In this document: positions 16,966 to 25,880 of the stretch, piece by piece
How positions within the stretch are numbered: position 1 is the first letter of the stretch
Layout: every line of letters starts with the position of its first letter
Source of the DNA: Serratia sp. FDAARGOS_506
GTDB lineage: Bacteria > Pseudomonadota > Gammaproteobacteria > Enterobacterales > Enterobacteriaceae
Assembly: GCF_003812745.1 (NCBI RefSeq)
Contig: NZ_CP033831.1
Span: 3,100,001-3,164,000 of the forward strand
Length of the DNA: 64,000 nt
Direction: 5' to 3'
Made by a program: the position numbers and the translations under genes
Notes under the pieces: generated by a model
What the model saw: the letters and a program-made list of their open reading frames with translations, nothing else
Told to the model about the DNA's origin: nothing
Database searches by the model: none

Positions 16966-18096
16966 ATGCATTGCGCTTTGTATACGGCGGGCACCTGCCG
17001 TTCCTGTCAGTGGTTGGAAAAGCCCTATCCGCAGCAACTGGCCGACAAACAGCATCACTTGCAATCGCTGCTGGCCGGGTGCGACGTCGCGCAGTGGCTG
17101 CAGCCGATGGCGGGGGAGCTGAGCGCATTTCGCAATAAAGCCAAGATGGTGGTCAGCGGCAGCGTGGAGCGCCCGCTGCTCGGCATGCTGCACCGCGACG
17201 GCACGCCAGTCGATCTGAGCGGCTGCCCGCTGTATCCCGCCGCCTTTGCGCCGATGTTTGCGGTGCTGAAAAGCTTTATCGCCCGCGCGGGCCTGACGCC
17301 GTATAACGTGGCGCGCAAACGCGGCGAGCTGAAGTACCTGCTGCTGACCGAAAGCACGCTCGACGGCGGCGTAATGCTGCGCTTCGTGCTGCGTTCGGAA
17401 ACCAAGCTGGCGCAGCTGCGTGCCGCGCTGCCGTGGCTGCAGCAGCAGCTGCCGCAGCTCAAGGTGATCTCCGCCAATATTCAGCCGGTGCACATGGCGA
17501 TCATGGAAGGGGAGCGTGAGATCGCGCTGACCGAACAGCAGGCGCTCGAGGAACAGTTCAATCAGGTGCCGCTGTTCATCCGCCCGCAAAGCTTCTTCCA
17601 GACCAACCCGCAGGTGGCTGCCGATCTGTATGCTACCGCCCGCGACTGGGTGCGTGCGCTGGGTATCGACAGCATGTGGGATCTGTTCTGCGGCGTCGGC
17701 GGTTTCGGTCTGCACTGCGCGCAGCCGCAAACGCGGCTGACCGGCATCGAAATCAGCGCGGAAGCGATCGCCTGCGCGCGCCAGTCGGCGCAGCGGTTAG
17801 GGTTGTTGCACGTAGATTTTCAGGCGCTCGATTCCACCCGTTTTGCTACCGCCGAAGGCCAGGTGCCGCAGCTGGTGCTGGTCAATCCGCCGCGGCGCGG
17901 CATCGCTCAGGCGCTGTGCGACTATCTGAGCCGAATGGCGCCGGACTATATTCTCTATTCCAGCTGCAATGCCGAGAGCATGGCGAAAGATATCGAGATG
18001 TTGCCGGGGTACCGCATCGAACGGGTGCAGCTGTTCGACATGTTCCCGCATACCGCGCACTACGAAGTGCTGACGCTGTTGGTACGGATTTTATAA
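16966..18096 (+). CDS. rlmC: 23S rRNA m5U747 methyltransferase RlmC
   Basis: A 376-residue SAM-dependent uridine-C5 methyltransferase acting on U747 of 23S rRNA. The four Cys of the [4Fe-4S] cluster are at residues 3, 11, 14 and 87, exactly as in the E. coli enzyme. The SAM motif [12 protein letters not shown] is at 239-250, NPPRRG at 307-312, and the catalytic Cys334 lies in [12 protein letters not shown]. Convergent with artJ, with a shared terminator. Confidence 0.97.
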   Translation: MHCALYTAGTCRSCQWLEKPYPQQLADKQHHLQSLLAGCDVAQWLQPMAGELSAFRNKAKMVVSGSVERPLLGMLHRDGTPVDLSGCPLYPAAFAPMFAVLKSFIARAGLTPYNVARKRGELKYLLLTESTLDGGVMLRFVLRSETKLAQLRAALPWLQQQLPQLKVISANIQPVHMAIMEGEREIALTEQQALEEQFNQVPLFIRPQSFFQTNPQVAADLYATARDWVRALGIDSMWDLFCGVGGFGLHCAQPQTRLTGIEISAEAIACARQSAQRLGLLHVDFQALDSTRFATAEGQVPQLVLVNPPRRGIAQALCDYLSRMAPDYILYSSCNAESMAKDIEMLPGYRIERVQLFDMFPHTAHYEVLTLLVRIL

Positions 18097-18099
18097 AAC

Positions 18100-18125
18100 A
18101 TAAGGCCCGGATAACCGGGCCTTAT
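18100..18125. terminator. Bidirectional terminator between rlmC and artJ
   Basis: ATAAGGCCCGG, loop ATAA, CCGGGCCTTAT: an 11-bp perfect stem between two convergent stops. Confidence 0.85.
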
Positions 18126-18128
18126 TGC

Positions 18129-18863
18129 TTACTGCGGGAACCACTTGTCGTTGATGGCCTTGTAGGTGCCGTCGGCCTTGATGGCGTCCAGCGCGGCGTT
18201 CAACTTGGCCAGCAGCGCCTGGTTGTCGGGGCGCACCGCGATGCCGAGGCCGGTGCCGAAGTATTGCGCATCGGTGATGTGCTCGCCCACCGGCGCCAGC
18301 TGCGGGTTGGTTTTCAGCCACTCGTTCACCACGGCGGTGTCGCCGAACACGCCGTCGATACGGCCGTTTTTCAGCTCCAGAATGGCGTTCTGGTAGCTGT
18401 CGTAAGAGACGGTGTTAATCTCCGGATGCTTGTCCTGCATGTATTTCTGGTGGGTGGTGCCGTTTTCCATGCCGAGCTTTTTGCCTTTCAGATCCGCCAG
18501 CGAGCTGAACTTGCCTTTTTGCGCGATCACGATCGCCGAGTTGGCGTAGTAAGGCTGGGTGAAGGCGACCTGTTTGCTGCGCTCCGGCGTGATGTCCATG
18601 CCGGAAATCACCGCATCGTATTTCTTGAATTTCAGCGCGGCGATCAGGCTGTCGAACGCCTGGTTGGTGAAGGTGCACTGCGCCTGCATCTGCTTGCACA
18701 GCGCGTTGGCCAGATCGATATCGAAGCCGACGATCTGGTTGTTGGCGTCCAGCGATTCGAACGGCGGGTAGGTGGCGGAAGCGGCGAAGCGGATGGTCTC
18801 GGCCGCGGTGGCGTTAAAGGTGATCCCGGCCAACATCGTCGCGGCAAGCAGCAGTTTTTTCAT
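18129..18863 (-). CDS. artJ: Arginine-binding periplasmic protein ArtJ
   Basis: A 244-residue solute-binding protein. The signal peptide is cleaved after residue 20 (ATA|AE). The mature protein has the polar amino-acid binding fold: SATYPPFESLDANNQIVGFD, the disulfide pair in LCKQMQAQC, and FGDTAVVNEWL. It is ArtJ rather than ArtI because of MENGTTHQKYMQDKHPE and a C-terminal KWFPQ. It binds L-arginine and feeds the ArtMQP transporter. As in E. coli it is a separate unit after artPIQM, with its own ArgR-type box upstream. Confidence 0.95.
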   Translation of the reverse strand: MKKLLLAATMLAGITFNATAAETIRFAASATYPPFESLDANNQIVGFDIDLANALCKQMQAQCTFTNQAFDSLIAALKFKKYDAVISGMDITPERSKQVAFTQPYYANSAIVIAQKGKFSSLADLKGKKLGMENGTTHQKYMQDKHPEINTVSYDSYQNAILELKNGRIDGVFGDTAVVNEWLKTNPQLAPVGEHITDAQYFGTGLGIAVRPDNQALLAKLNAALDAIKADGTYKAINDKWFPQ

Positions 18864-18973
18864 GCGTAGAGCTCCTGTCTGAATCCTGAAAGTGATTATT
18901 CGCTATCGTTTGTTTTTACTGGTAATCGCCAGAGGTTTTTACGTGTGCGCCTGCTGATAACCCTGCCATTGAG

Positions 18974-18987
18974 TGAATTAAAATGCA
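18974..18987. promoter_or_regulatory. ArgR-type box upstream of artJ
   Basis: TGAATTAAAATGCA differs at one base from the consensus TGAAT-WWWW-ATTCA. A weaker second match (AAATGATTAAGTATT) follows three bases later, the usual spacing of paired ARG boxes. The site is about 110 bp upstream of the artJ ATG. ArgR represses artJ with arginine in E. coli. Confidence 0.65.
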
Positions 18988-19021
18988 ATATAAATGATTA
19001 AGTATTGCCGTGGGGATAAAA

Positions 19022-19045
19022 AAGCCCCGCACAATGGCGGGGCTT
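19022..19045 (-). terminator. Terminator of the artPIQM operon
   Basis: AAGCCCCGC / GCGGGGCTT, a perfect 9-bp stem. On the minus strand it is followed by TTTTTTA. It lies between the artM stop and the artJ promoter. Confidence 0.85.
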
Positions 19046-19061
19046 ATGGGGGGAGGTGGCC

Positions 19062-19730
19062 TCAGTTGCGGCGTTCAAAAGCCAGCGCGCGGCGCTCTAC
19101 CAAGCGCATCAGCAGCGTCAACAGGCCGTTGACGCACAGGTACACCAGGCCTGCGGCACCGAATACCATGACGTCGTAGGTGCGGCCGTACATCAGTTGG
19201 CTGTAACCCATCACCTCCATCAGCGTGATGGTGTAAGCCAGCGAGGTGCTTTTGAACACCAGCACCACTTCGTTGGAGTAAGACGACAGCGCGCGCTTGA
19301 AGGCGAACGGCAGCAGGATGCGCAGCGTCTGTCGGCGCGACATGCCCAGCGCTTCGCACGACTGCCACTGCCCGGCGGGAATGGCGCGCACCGCGCCGTA
19401 GAACAACTGCGTGGTGTAGGCCGCGCTGTTCAGTGCCAGCGCTATCATCGCGCACAGCCAGGGTTGCGACAGCAGGTTCCACAGCCACGGGTAGTCGCGG
19501 ATCGCCGGGAACTGACCGGGGCCGTAGTAGATCAGGAAGATCTGTACCAGCAGCGGCGTGCCGGTGAACAGCGTGACATAGGCCTTGACCAGCGGCGTCA
19601 GGATCGGCGTTTTCAGCGTCAGGATCACCGTCAGCAGCAACGACAGCACCAGCGCGACGATCAGCGCGGCGACGGTCAGCGTCAGGCTGGTGTGCAACCC
19701 TTTTAGGATCTCCGGTAAATATTCAATCAT
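19062..19730 (-). CDS. artM: Arginine ABC transporter permease ArtM
   Basis: A 222-residue inner-membrane permease of the HisM/GlnP type with about five helices. The ATPase-contact loop reads CEALGMSRRQTLRILLP. E. coli ArtM is also 222 residues. The start ATG at 19730 overlaps the artQ stop (TGATG). It forms the arginine channel with ArtQ. Confidence 0.96.
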   Translation of the reverse strand: MIEYLPEILKGLHTSLTLTVAALIVALVLSLLLTVILTLKTPILTPLVKAYVTLFTGTPLLVQIFLIYYGPGQFPAIRDYPWLWNLLSQPWLCAMIALALNSAAYTTQLFYGAVRAIPAGQWQSCEALGMSRRQTLRILLPFAFKRALSSYSNEVVLVFKSTSLAYTITLMEVMGYSQLMYGRTYDVMVFGAAGLVYLCVNGLLTLLMRLVERRALAFERRN

Positions 19731-20446
19731 CAGACCGGCCCCCGCTCAAAGCGCGTGGCGCGCAGCTCAATACGTTTGATGACGTATTGGCTGAACAGCG
19801 TCACCAGCAGGTAGATCGCCGCGGCGATCACATACCAGGTAAAAGGCTCCTGGGTGCGGGTGGCGATGCTCTTGGTTTGCAGCATCAGATCGTTCACGCT
19901 GATAAGCGACACCAGCGCGGTATCTTTCAGCAACACCAGCCACTGGTTGCCGAGGCCGGGCAGGGCGTGGCGCCACATCTGCGGCATAATCAGGCGAAAG
20001 AAGATCGCCGCCTTGCCGAGCCCCAGCGCCTGGCCGGATTCCCACTGCCCCTGCGGCACCGCTTTGAGCGCGCCGCGCAGCGTCTGCGAAGCGTAAGCGG
20101 AATAGAGCAGGGCCAGAGCGATCACCCCGCACAGGAACGGGCTGACTTCGAAATTGTCGATCGCCAACTGAATCGGCAGCTGGAACAGACCGAGGTTGAG
20201 GGTAAAGCCGTCGGAGAGCATCAGCAGCAGCTGCGACGAGCCGAAATAAATAAACAGCACCACCAGGATTTCCGGCAGGCCGCGCAGCACGGTCACCCAG
20301 GCGGTGCCGAGCCAGCTGACCGCTTTCCAGCGGGACGATTCCCATACGGCGAACAACATCGCCAGAATCAGCCCGAGGATCAGGGCGCAAACGGCAAGGC
20401 CGACGGTCATGCCGGCGGCGCTTGCTAAAGGTTGTAATTCATTCAT
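19730..20446 (-). CDS. artQ: Arginine ABC transporter permease ArtQ
   Basis: A 238-residue permease, the same length as E. coli ArtQ, with the coupling loop [19 protein letters not shown]. It lies 9 bp downstream of artI, which shows a tight operon. It pairs with ArtM and is driven by ArtP. Confidence 0.96.
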   Translation of the reverse strand: MNELQPLASAAGMTVGLAVCALILGLILAMLFAVWESSRWKAVSWLGTAWVTVLRGLPEILVVLFIYFGSSQLLLMLSDGFTLNLGLFQLPIQLAIDNFEVSPFLCGVIALALLYSAYASQTLRGALKAVPQGQWESGQALGLGKAAIFFRLIMPQMWRHALPGLGNQWLVLLKDTALVSLISVNDLMLQTKSIATRTQEPFTWYVIAAAIYLLVTLFSQYVIKRIELRATRFERGPV

Positions 20447-20455
20447 CGGGGCGTA

Positions 20456-21187
20456 TTACTGCTGGAACCATTTTTTGTAGATGGTTTCATAGGTCCCATC
20501 CTGCTTGATCTTGTCCAGAGCGGCGTTGAACTTGCCCTGCAGATCGGTGTTCTTCTGGCGTACCGCGATGCCGAGGCCGGTGCCGAAGTAGTCTTTATCC
20601 GTCACTTTGGCGCCCACTGCCGCCAGCGCGTCATTCTGCTTCAGCCACTCGTTGACCACCGCGGTATCGCCGAACACCGCATCAACGCGGCCGTTCTTCA
20701 GATCCAAAATGGCGTTCTGGTAGCTGTCGTAAGGCACGGTGGTGATTTCCGGGTGTTTGTCAGTCAGGTATTTCTGGTGGGTGGTGCCGTTTTGCACGCC
20801 CACTTTCTTGCCTTTCAGCGCCGCTACGTCGGCGATTTTGCCTTTCTGCGCGATGAACAACGCCGAGTTATCGTAGTACGGCTTGGTGAACAGCACCTGC
20901 TTTTCACGCTCCGGCGTGATGTCCATGCCGGCCATGACCGCATCGAAACGCTTGAACTTCAGGCTCGGGATCAGGCTGTCGAACGCCTGGTTGGTGAAGG
21001 TGCACTCGGCCTGCATCTCTTTGCACAGGGCGTTGGCCAGATCGACATCAAAACCCTGAATCTTGTTGCCGGCGTCAATAAATTCAAATGGAGGATAGGA
21101 GGCTTCGGTAGCGAAACGGATCGTTTCGGCTGCGGAGGCGGAAACGCTGATGCCGGCCAGAACGGCGGCGATTATTAGTTTTTTCAT
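20456..21187 (-). CDS. artI: Arginine-binding periplasmic protein ArtI
   Basis: A 243-residue binding protein. The signal peptide ends at ASA|AE (about residue 19). The mature sequence is close to ArtJ: FATEASYPPFEFIDAGNK, LCKEMQAEC, VGVQNGTTHQKYLTDKHPE and FGDTAVVNEWL. The VQNGTTHQK form and a C-terminal KWFQQ mark it as ArtI. It lies inside artPIQM, 32 bp after artP. Confidence 0.94.
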   Translation of the reverse strand: MKKLIIAAVLAGISVSASAAETIRFATEASYPPFEFIDAGNKIQGFDVDLANALCKEMQAECTFTNQAFDSLIPSLKFKRFDAVMAGMDITPEREKQVLFTKPYYDNSALFIAQKGKIADVAALKGKKVGVQNGTTHQKYLTDKHPEITTVPYDSYQNAILDLKNGRVDAVFGDTAVVNEWLKQNDALAAVGAKVTDKDYFGTGLGIAVRQKNTDLQGKFNAALDKIKQDGTYETIYKKWFQQ

Positions 21188-21219
21188 CGCAAACTCCCCA
21201 AATTACAGCAAGTTAATTG

Positions 21220-21948
21220 TTAGTGTGATAAGTAGTTGGCAAACTCGGTGGTCCGCGGCTGCGTGAAGTGACTGCTGTCGCCTTGCTCCACCACGTGGCC
21301 GTTTTCCATGTACACCACGCGGCTGGCGGTCTTGCGCGCCACTTCCACTTCGTGGGTGACGATCACTTGAGTGATGCCGGTGCCGGCCAGTTCGCGAATG
21401 ATGCTGACGATCTGAGCGGTGATTTCCGGATCCAGCGCCGCGGTCGGTTCATCGAACAGCAGCACCTGCGGTTCCATCATCAGGGCACGGGCGATCGCCA
21501 CGCGCTGCTGTTGACCGCCGGAAAGGTGCAGCGGGAAGCGATCGGCGAAGTCGGTCAGGCGCAGGCGCTTGAGCAGCTTGTCGGCGCGCTCCATCGCCTG
21601 AGCTTTGGTCAGACCCAGTACGCGGCAAGGCGCCTCGATCAGGTTCTGAACCACGGTGAGGTGAGGCCACAGGTTGTATTGCTGGAAGACCATGCCGACA
21701 TTTTGACGCAGTTCGCGAATGGCTTTCTCGCCCGGCGCCTGCTTGAAGTCGAATTGGTTGCCGGCGATCTGCAGTTGGCCCGAACGCGGCATTTCCAGCA
21801 GGTTCAGCACCCGCAGCAATGAACTTTTCCCGGCGCCGCTTGGGCCAAGCAGCACCAGGGTTTCCCCGGCTGGACAATCCAGCGTGATGTCAAACAGCGC
21901 CTGGTGAGCGCCGTAATAGCAATTGATACCGTTAAGTTGAATACTCAT
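21220..21948 (-). CDS. artP: Arginine ABC transporter ATPase ArtP
   Basis: A 242-residue ATPase, the same length as in E. coli. Walker [10 protein letters not shown] is at 35-43, LSGGQ at 142-146 and Walker B VLLFDEP at 162-168. I chose the second Met (ATG at 21948), where homology starts with [16 protein letters not shown]. The first Met at 21969 adds MSIQFWR, a curious near-copy of the start. First gene of artPIQM. Confidence 0.96.
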   Translation of the reverse strand: MSIQLNGINCYYGAHQALFDITLDCPAGETLVLLGPSGAGKSSLLRVLNLLEMPRSGQLQIAGNQFDFKQAPGEKAIRELRQNVGMVFQQYNLWPHLTVVQNLIEAPCRVLGLTKAQAMERADKLLKRLRLTDFADRFPLHLSGGQQQRVAIARALMMEPQVLLFDEPTAALDPEITAQIVSIIRELAGTGITQVIVTHEVEVARKTASRVVYMENGHVVEQGDSSHFTQPRTTEFANYLSH

Positions 21949-21958
21949 GCGCCAGAAT

Positions 21959-22008
21959 TGAATAGACATTGATGCCGCAAATGTTAACTTCCACAGAATA
22001 CTTATGCA
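21959..22008 (-). promoter_or_regulatory. ArgR-type boxes upstream of artP
   Basis: Two matches to TGAAT-WWWW-ATTCA: TGAATAGACATTGA at 21959-21972 and AGAATACTTATGCA at 21995-22008. The first has one arm mismatch and two non-W centre bases; the second has two arm mismatches. Both lie within 60 bp of the artP ATG. ArgR control of artPIQM is known in E. coli. Confidence 0.45.
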
Positions 22009-22212
22009 ATCTTTGTGCGTTAAAATTTATGAGTGTGCGGCGGGACAGTAAAAGATTAGCACAAGATACCGCGACTCAAGCCGAGGGAGGGGATTTGTGG
22101 CGCAGGCTGTGAGATCGGTAGCGAAATTTTTTCTATTGGACGAAATCTGAACGGCAGGCAGGCGGTGGAGATGACCGACGCGGCAAGCCCGCGTCGGCCG
22201 GGGTATTGCGGG

Positions 22213-22755
22213 TTACTGGTTTTCCAGCACCTGGCGCACGCTGCCGTTGGTGGCGTGCGCTGGAACATTCAGGTAGCGAATATCATCAACCACCCAGCAG
22301 GTGCCTTCGCGCACCATCAGCACTTCGTCCTGCCAGTTCACGGTGCTGTTGGCGTCTTTTTGGTAGCTCAAGTCAACGCGCAGCGGGATGTTTTTCGCAT
22401 CGGTGTTAGGAATGGTCGAGGCGCTGGCGACGGACGCGCTGCTTGGCCCCTGCGCATTGCCGGAGAACAGATCGCCGGTTATCCGGTGCTTGCCCGGATT
22501 CTGGCCGGCGCTGACCAGATCCTGATACAGCACTTTGCTCAGGTAAGGTTGCAGCTGCGCGAGGCGGTTGCTGTCCGGCAGGCCGGCGCCCTGCTGGATG
22601 CGCAGGTCATAGAATTTTTGCGCGACCGTATCCGGGCCGCCTTCCACACAGCTGCCGCTGCGGGTGCCGATATCCTTGTATGCCGGTTCCACCGAGGAAC
22701 AGGCACTCAGCAACAGCGCTAAGGGTAAAACAGCCGCAATCGTTTTTGTTTTCAT
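22213..22755 (-). CDS. ybjP: YbjP family lipoprotein
   Basis: A 180-residue lipoprotein. The signal peptide ends in lipobox LLSAC with Cys at residue 19, followed by SS, which predicts outer-membrane sorting. The mature part has the DUF3828-like body of E. coli YbjP (171 residues), with SYQKDANSTVNWQDEV and WVVDDIRY. Function unknown. Divergent from ybjQ. Confidence 0.9.
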   Translation of the reverse strand: MKTKTIAAVLPLALLLSACSSVEPAYKDIGTRSGSCVEGGPDTVAQKFYDLRIQQGAGLPDSNRLAQLQPYLSKVLYQDLVSAGQNPGKHRITGDLFSGNAQGPSSASVASASTIPNTDAKNIPLRVDLSYQKDANSTVNWQDEVLMVREGTCWVVDDIRYLNVPAHATNGSVRQVLENQ

Positions 22756-22914
22756 CTTATTACCTTATGTGAAAGTCTCTACCATGAAGACCGATAGCTT
22801 ACAGTATAAATGCGTTTTTTGGCCTTGCATTCGTACTGCGTGCCATTGATTAAGCGAACATAATGCCAATCCTCTGGTCATAGATACGTTGAATTAATCA
22901 AACAAGGAATTCTG

Positions 22915-23238
22915 ATGCAGCTTTCAACTACCCCAACCCTGGAAGGGTTCACCATCACCGAATACTGCGGCGTGGTCACCGGCGAAGCGATCCTCGGCGC
23001 CAACATTTTTCGTGATTTTTTCGCCGGCGTGCGCGATATCGTCGGCGGCCGCTCGGGCGCTTATGAGAAAGAGTTGCGCAAGGCGCGCTTGATCGCGTTC
23101 GAAGAGCTGGAAGATCAGGCGAAAGAGCTGGGCGCCAACGCGGTGGTCGGCATTGATATCGATTATGAAACCGTTGGCAAAGACGGGAGCATGCTGATGG
23201 TGACCGTCAGCGGCACGGCGGTGAAAGTCAGCCGCTAA
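22915..23238 (+). CDS. ybjQ: YbjQ, UPF0145 family protein
   Basis: A 107-residue cytosolic protein, the same length as E. coli YbjQ. Conserved features are [20 protein letters not shown] near the N terminus and [16 protein letters not shown] in the second half. UPF0145 proteins are small oligomers of unknown function. ACAAGGAATTCTG precedes the ATG. Confidence 0.94.
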   Translation: MQLSTTPTLEGFTITEYCGVVTGEAILGANIFRDFFAGVRDIVGGRSGAYEKELRKARLIAFEELEDQAKELGANAVVGIDIDYETVGKDGSMLMVTVSGTAVKVSR

Positions 23239-23250
23239 CGCTATTCTCCG

Positions 23251-23274
23251 CGCCCCGGCCGTTCTGCCGGGGCG
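23251..23274 (+). terminator. Hairpin between ybjQ and the DUF3300 gene
   Basis: CGCCCCGGC / GCCGGGGCG, a perfect 9-bp stem with loop CGTTCT, between two convergent genes. No strong T run. Confidence 0.55.
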
Positions 23275-23287
23275 CCATTCTCTTGCT

Positions 23288-24856
23288 TTACCCCACCTTG
23301 TGCTGCTCGACGATCGGGCGGTGTTCCTGCGGTTTCACCGGCGCCGGCTCCTGGCGATGCTGTATCGGCTGAACGGACGGCTGGTGGATCTGCTGCGCCG
23401 GGGCCGGATGCGGCATGACGCGTTCCTGCGGCATCGGCGTCGGGCGTACTACCGCCGGGTGCGGTGCTACGGCCGGTTCGCGCACCACAGGCTGAGCGAC
23501 GTGCGGTGCTACCTGAACCGGTGGCCGCACGGCGGATTGATGCACCGGCGCGACGGCCTGCATCGGATGCGTCTGTACCGGCGCTGAGTGCACGGCCATC
23601 GGCTGCTGCGCGTGGGGCGCCGCAGGTGCGGTATGCGTGAACGTCGGCATGCTCATCGGTTGCTGTACATGGGGCGCACTGACCGGTTGTTGCAGGTGCG
23701 GCGCGGCCGCCATCGGTTGATGTACGGTTATCGGCTGTTGTACGTGAGGCGCCACCGGTTGGGTATGCGCAAAGTTCGGCATCGTCATCGGCGCATGGGC
23801 TGCAGGCGCGCCGTGCGGCTGTTGCGGTGCCGCGTTCGGCGTCGGTGGGTTGAAGCGCGGCGTCGGCGCGGCGGTGGTCGTATTGTAGTTGTTCACCGTG
23901 CTGGTGCTGCTGCGATTCACATTGTTGACGTTGTTATATTGGTTGATGTTGGTGACGCGATTTACCACGGTGGTGGAGTGCGACACGTAGGGCGCATTGC
24001 GGTAGATCACCGGTTGGCGTCGATCGTCCCAGCGCATATCCCAGTTGTGCCAACCGCTGTTGTGCTGATTGAACAATGAGGCGACCGCGATGCCGACGCC
24101 GAAGCTGATCACGCCGGCCGCCAACATATCGCCGCCGCTGTAGCCCGAAGGTTGATACTGATAGCTTGGGTAGGCGGGAATCGGCGTGCCGTAGGCTACC
24201 CAAGGGTCGTAACGCGGGACGTAAACCGTATCCGGCTGGCTGGGCTCGATGACGATGGTTTCGCCCGGCGCCGCCACCACGCTCTGGCGATAAGATTGTT
24301 GCTCCACGTAACGGGTGGTGGGCGCCACGACGATGCGCTGTTGCGGGGTGTTTTTCAGCGTACCCTGGCTGGCCGCCCGTTGGCGCATCACCTGAATGGC
24401 GTTCATCACGTCGGTGGGATCGTTGAGGTAGGCGCTGCCCAGGGCGGTGGTCCAGGGGATGTTCTTCGCCATCTGATCGAGTACGTCGGGGAATTGCACC
24501 AGGCCGCGCACGCTGGCATCCCAGGGCTGAGCGTCGGCCGCCGAGCTGAGCGCCGCCGGCTGCAGACCGCGGTTTTGCGCCAGCCAGGCATCTGCGGCGC
24601 TGATTTGGTCGGGATAGCCCGCGCCGGCCAAGACCTGCGCCAGCAACTTATCGGGGAACAGGGCCACCGGGCTGACCAGCTGGTAAAGCTGATCGGCGGT
24701 CAGTGGCGTATAGGCCGGCGCACTCGCATTGGCGGCGGGAGCGGCCGGGGGCGGTGTGCTTCCGCCCATCGCACCGGCGACTTTTTGCTGATCGCAGCCG
24801 CTGAGCGGCAGCATGGCGGCACAGAGCAACCAGGACAGATAGCGTGGTGTGAACAT
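23288..24856 (-). CDS. DUF3300 lipoprotein with a long His/Pro/Gln-rich tail
   Basis: A 522-residue exported lipoprotein with lipobox PLSGC and Cys at residue 21. Residues ~50-290 are the DUF3300 domain (LYQLVSPVALFPDKLLAQVLAG, TALGSAYLNDPTDVMNAIQVMR, VYVPRYDPWVAYGTP, a glycine-rich ISFGVGIAVASLF helix). An Asn-rich link (NQYNNVNNVNR) follows. From ~340 to the end the sequence is low complexity with repeated HVQQPM/APH-type units. Such tails are seen in this family but are long here; they could bind metal or the cell wall. Absent at this place in E. coli. Confidence 0.85.
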   Translation of the reverse strand: MFTPRYLSWLLCAAMLPLSGCDQQKVAGAMGGSTPPPAAPAANASAPAYTPLTADQLYQLVSPVALFPDKLLAQVLAGAGYPDQISAADAWLAQNRGLQPAALSSAADAQPWDASVRGLVQFPDVLDQMAKNIPWTTALGSAYLNDPTDVMNAIQVMRQRAASQGTLKNTPQQRIVVAPTTRYVEQQSYRQSVVAAPGETIVIEPSQPDTVYVPRYDPWVAYGTPIPAYPSYQYQPSGYSGGDMLAAGVISFGVGIAVASLFNQHNSGWHNWDMRWDDRRQPVIYRNAPYVSHSTTVVNRVTNINQYNNVNNVNRSSTSTVNNYNTTTAAPTPRFNPPTPNAAPQQPHGAPAAHAPMTMPNFAHTQPVAPHVQQPITVHQPMAAAPHLQQPVSAPHVQQPMSMPTFTHTAPAAPHAQQPMAVHSAPVQTHPMQAVAPVHQSAVRPPVQVAPHVAQPVVREPAVAPHPAVVRPTPMPQERVMPHPAPAQQIHQPSVQPIQHRQEPAPVKPQEHRPIVEQHKVG

Positions 24857-25043
24857 GTTCGACTCCGCTCTTTCGGCGCAGATGATACTTTGAGACTATC
24901 ATGGGCGTGAGCGGCCGCCAGCCGGGAGCAATACTCGCTTGCATATCGGCGCTATCTGTCATCATTTCTCGATGAGCGTGATGATTGGATACAGGTTAAC
25001 CGCGTGGTGTTACATCTTTCAGGGGCGTAAATCAGGAGGATAA

Positions 25044-25880
25044 GTGAAAATTTGGCCAGGGATCATCGCCGCCGCGTTGTTGGCGGGGTGCCAAAATCCG
25101 CAGCAGGACACGCTCGTCGATCGCGGCGCTTACCAGCTCGAAACCCTGCATCAGGCGCAGGGCGCCGACCAACGCATCCGGTTTTTGGTGATGCACTACA
25201 CGGCGGAAGACTTCCATTCATCGCTGAAAACGCTGACCGACGAGCACGTCAGCGCTCATTATCTGCTGCCGGCGCACCCGCAGCGCGAGCACGGCAAACC
25301 GACGGTGTATCGGCTGGTGCCGGAAGCGATGCGCGCCTGGCATGCCGGCGCCAGCGCCTGGCGCGGCCGCAGCAATCTCAACGACACCTCGATCGGCATC
25401 GAAATCGTCAACAAGGGCTTCACGCGCAGCATGCTATTTACTCACTGGCAGCCCTATACGGCGGAGCAGATCGCCGTGCTGATCCCGCTGAGCCGCGACA
25501 TTATCCAACGCTATGGCATCCAGCCGCAGGACGTGGTGGGGCACAGCGATATCGCGCCGCAGCGCAAACAGGATCCCGGCCCGCTGTTCCCCTGGCGGCA
25601 GCTGGCGCAGGCAGGTATTGGTGCCTGGCCGGATGAGCGAGACGTTCAGCGCTTGCTGGCGGGACGCGATCGTCATGCGCCGGTACCGATGGTGCCGCTG
25701 CTCGAAAAGCTGGCGAGTTACGGTTATGCGATCGAGCCGTCATGGGATGCGCGGCAGCAGCGCAATGTGCTGGCGGCGTTTCAGATGCACTTCCGGCCCG
25801 ATGACGTGCGTGGCGAGCCGGATGCAGAGAGTGAAGCGATTGTCGATGCGCTGCTGGTGAAGTACGGCGCGGCGCGTTGA
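25044..25880 (+). CDS. amiD: N-acetylmuramoyl-L-alanine amidase AmiD
   Basis: A 278-residue outer-membrane lipoprotein with lipobox LLAGC and Cys at residue 16. The amidase_2 domain cuts the bond between MurNAc or anhydro-MurNAc and L-Ala in peptidoglycan fragments. Zinc ligands are H51 (VMHYTAED), H167 (VVGHSDIAP) and D177 (KQDPGP), with a conserved GIEIVNKG near E120. Residues ~195-275 resemble a C-terminal peptidoglycan-binding domain. The GTG at 25044 follows AGGAGGATAA. Convergent with ybjS, whose stop lies at the next base. Confidence 0.95.
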   Translation: MKIWPGIIAAALLAGCQNPQQDTLVDRGAYQLETLHQAQGADQRIRFLVMHYTAEDFHSSLKTLTDEHVSAHYLLPAHPQREHGKPTVYRLVPEAMRAWHAGASAWRGRSNLNDTSIGIEIVNKGFTRSMLFTHWQPYTAEQIAVLIPLSRDIIQRYGIQPQDVVGHSDIAPQRKQDPGPLFPWRQLAQAGIGAWPDERDVQRLLAGRDRHAPVPMVPLLEKLASYGYAIEPSWDARQQRNVLAAFQMHFRPDDVRGEPDAESEAIVDALLVKYGAAR

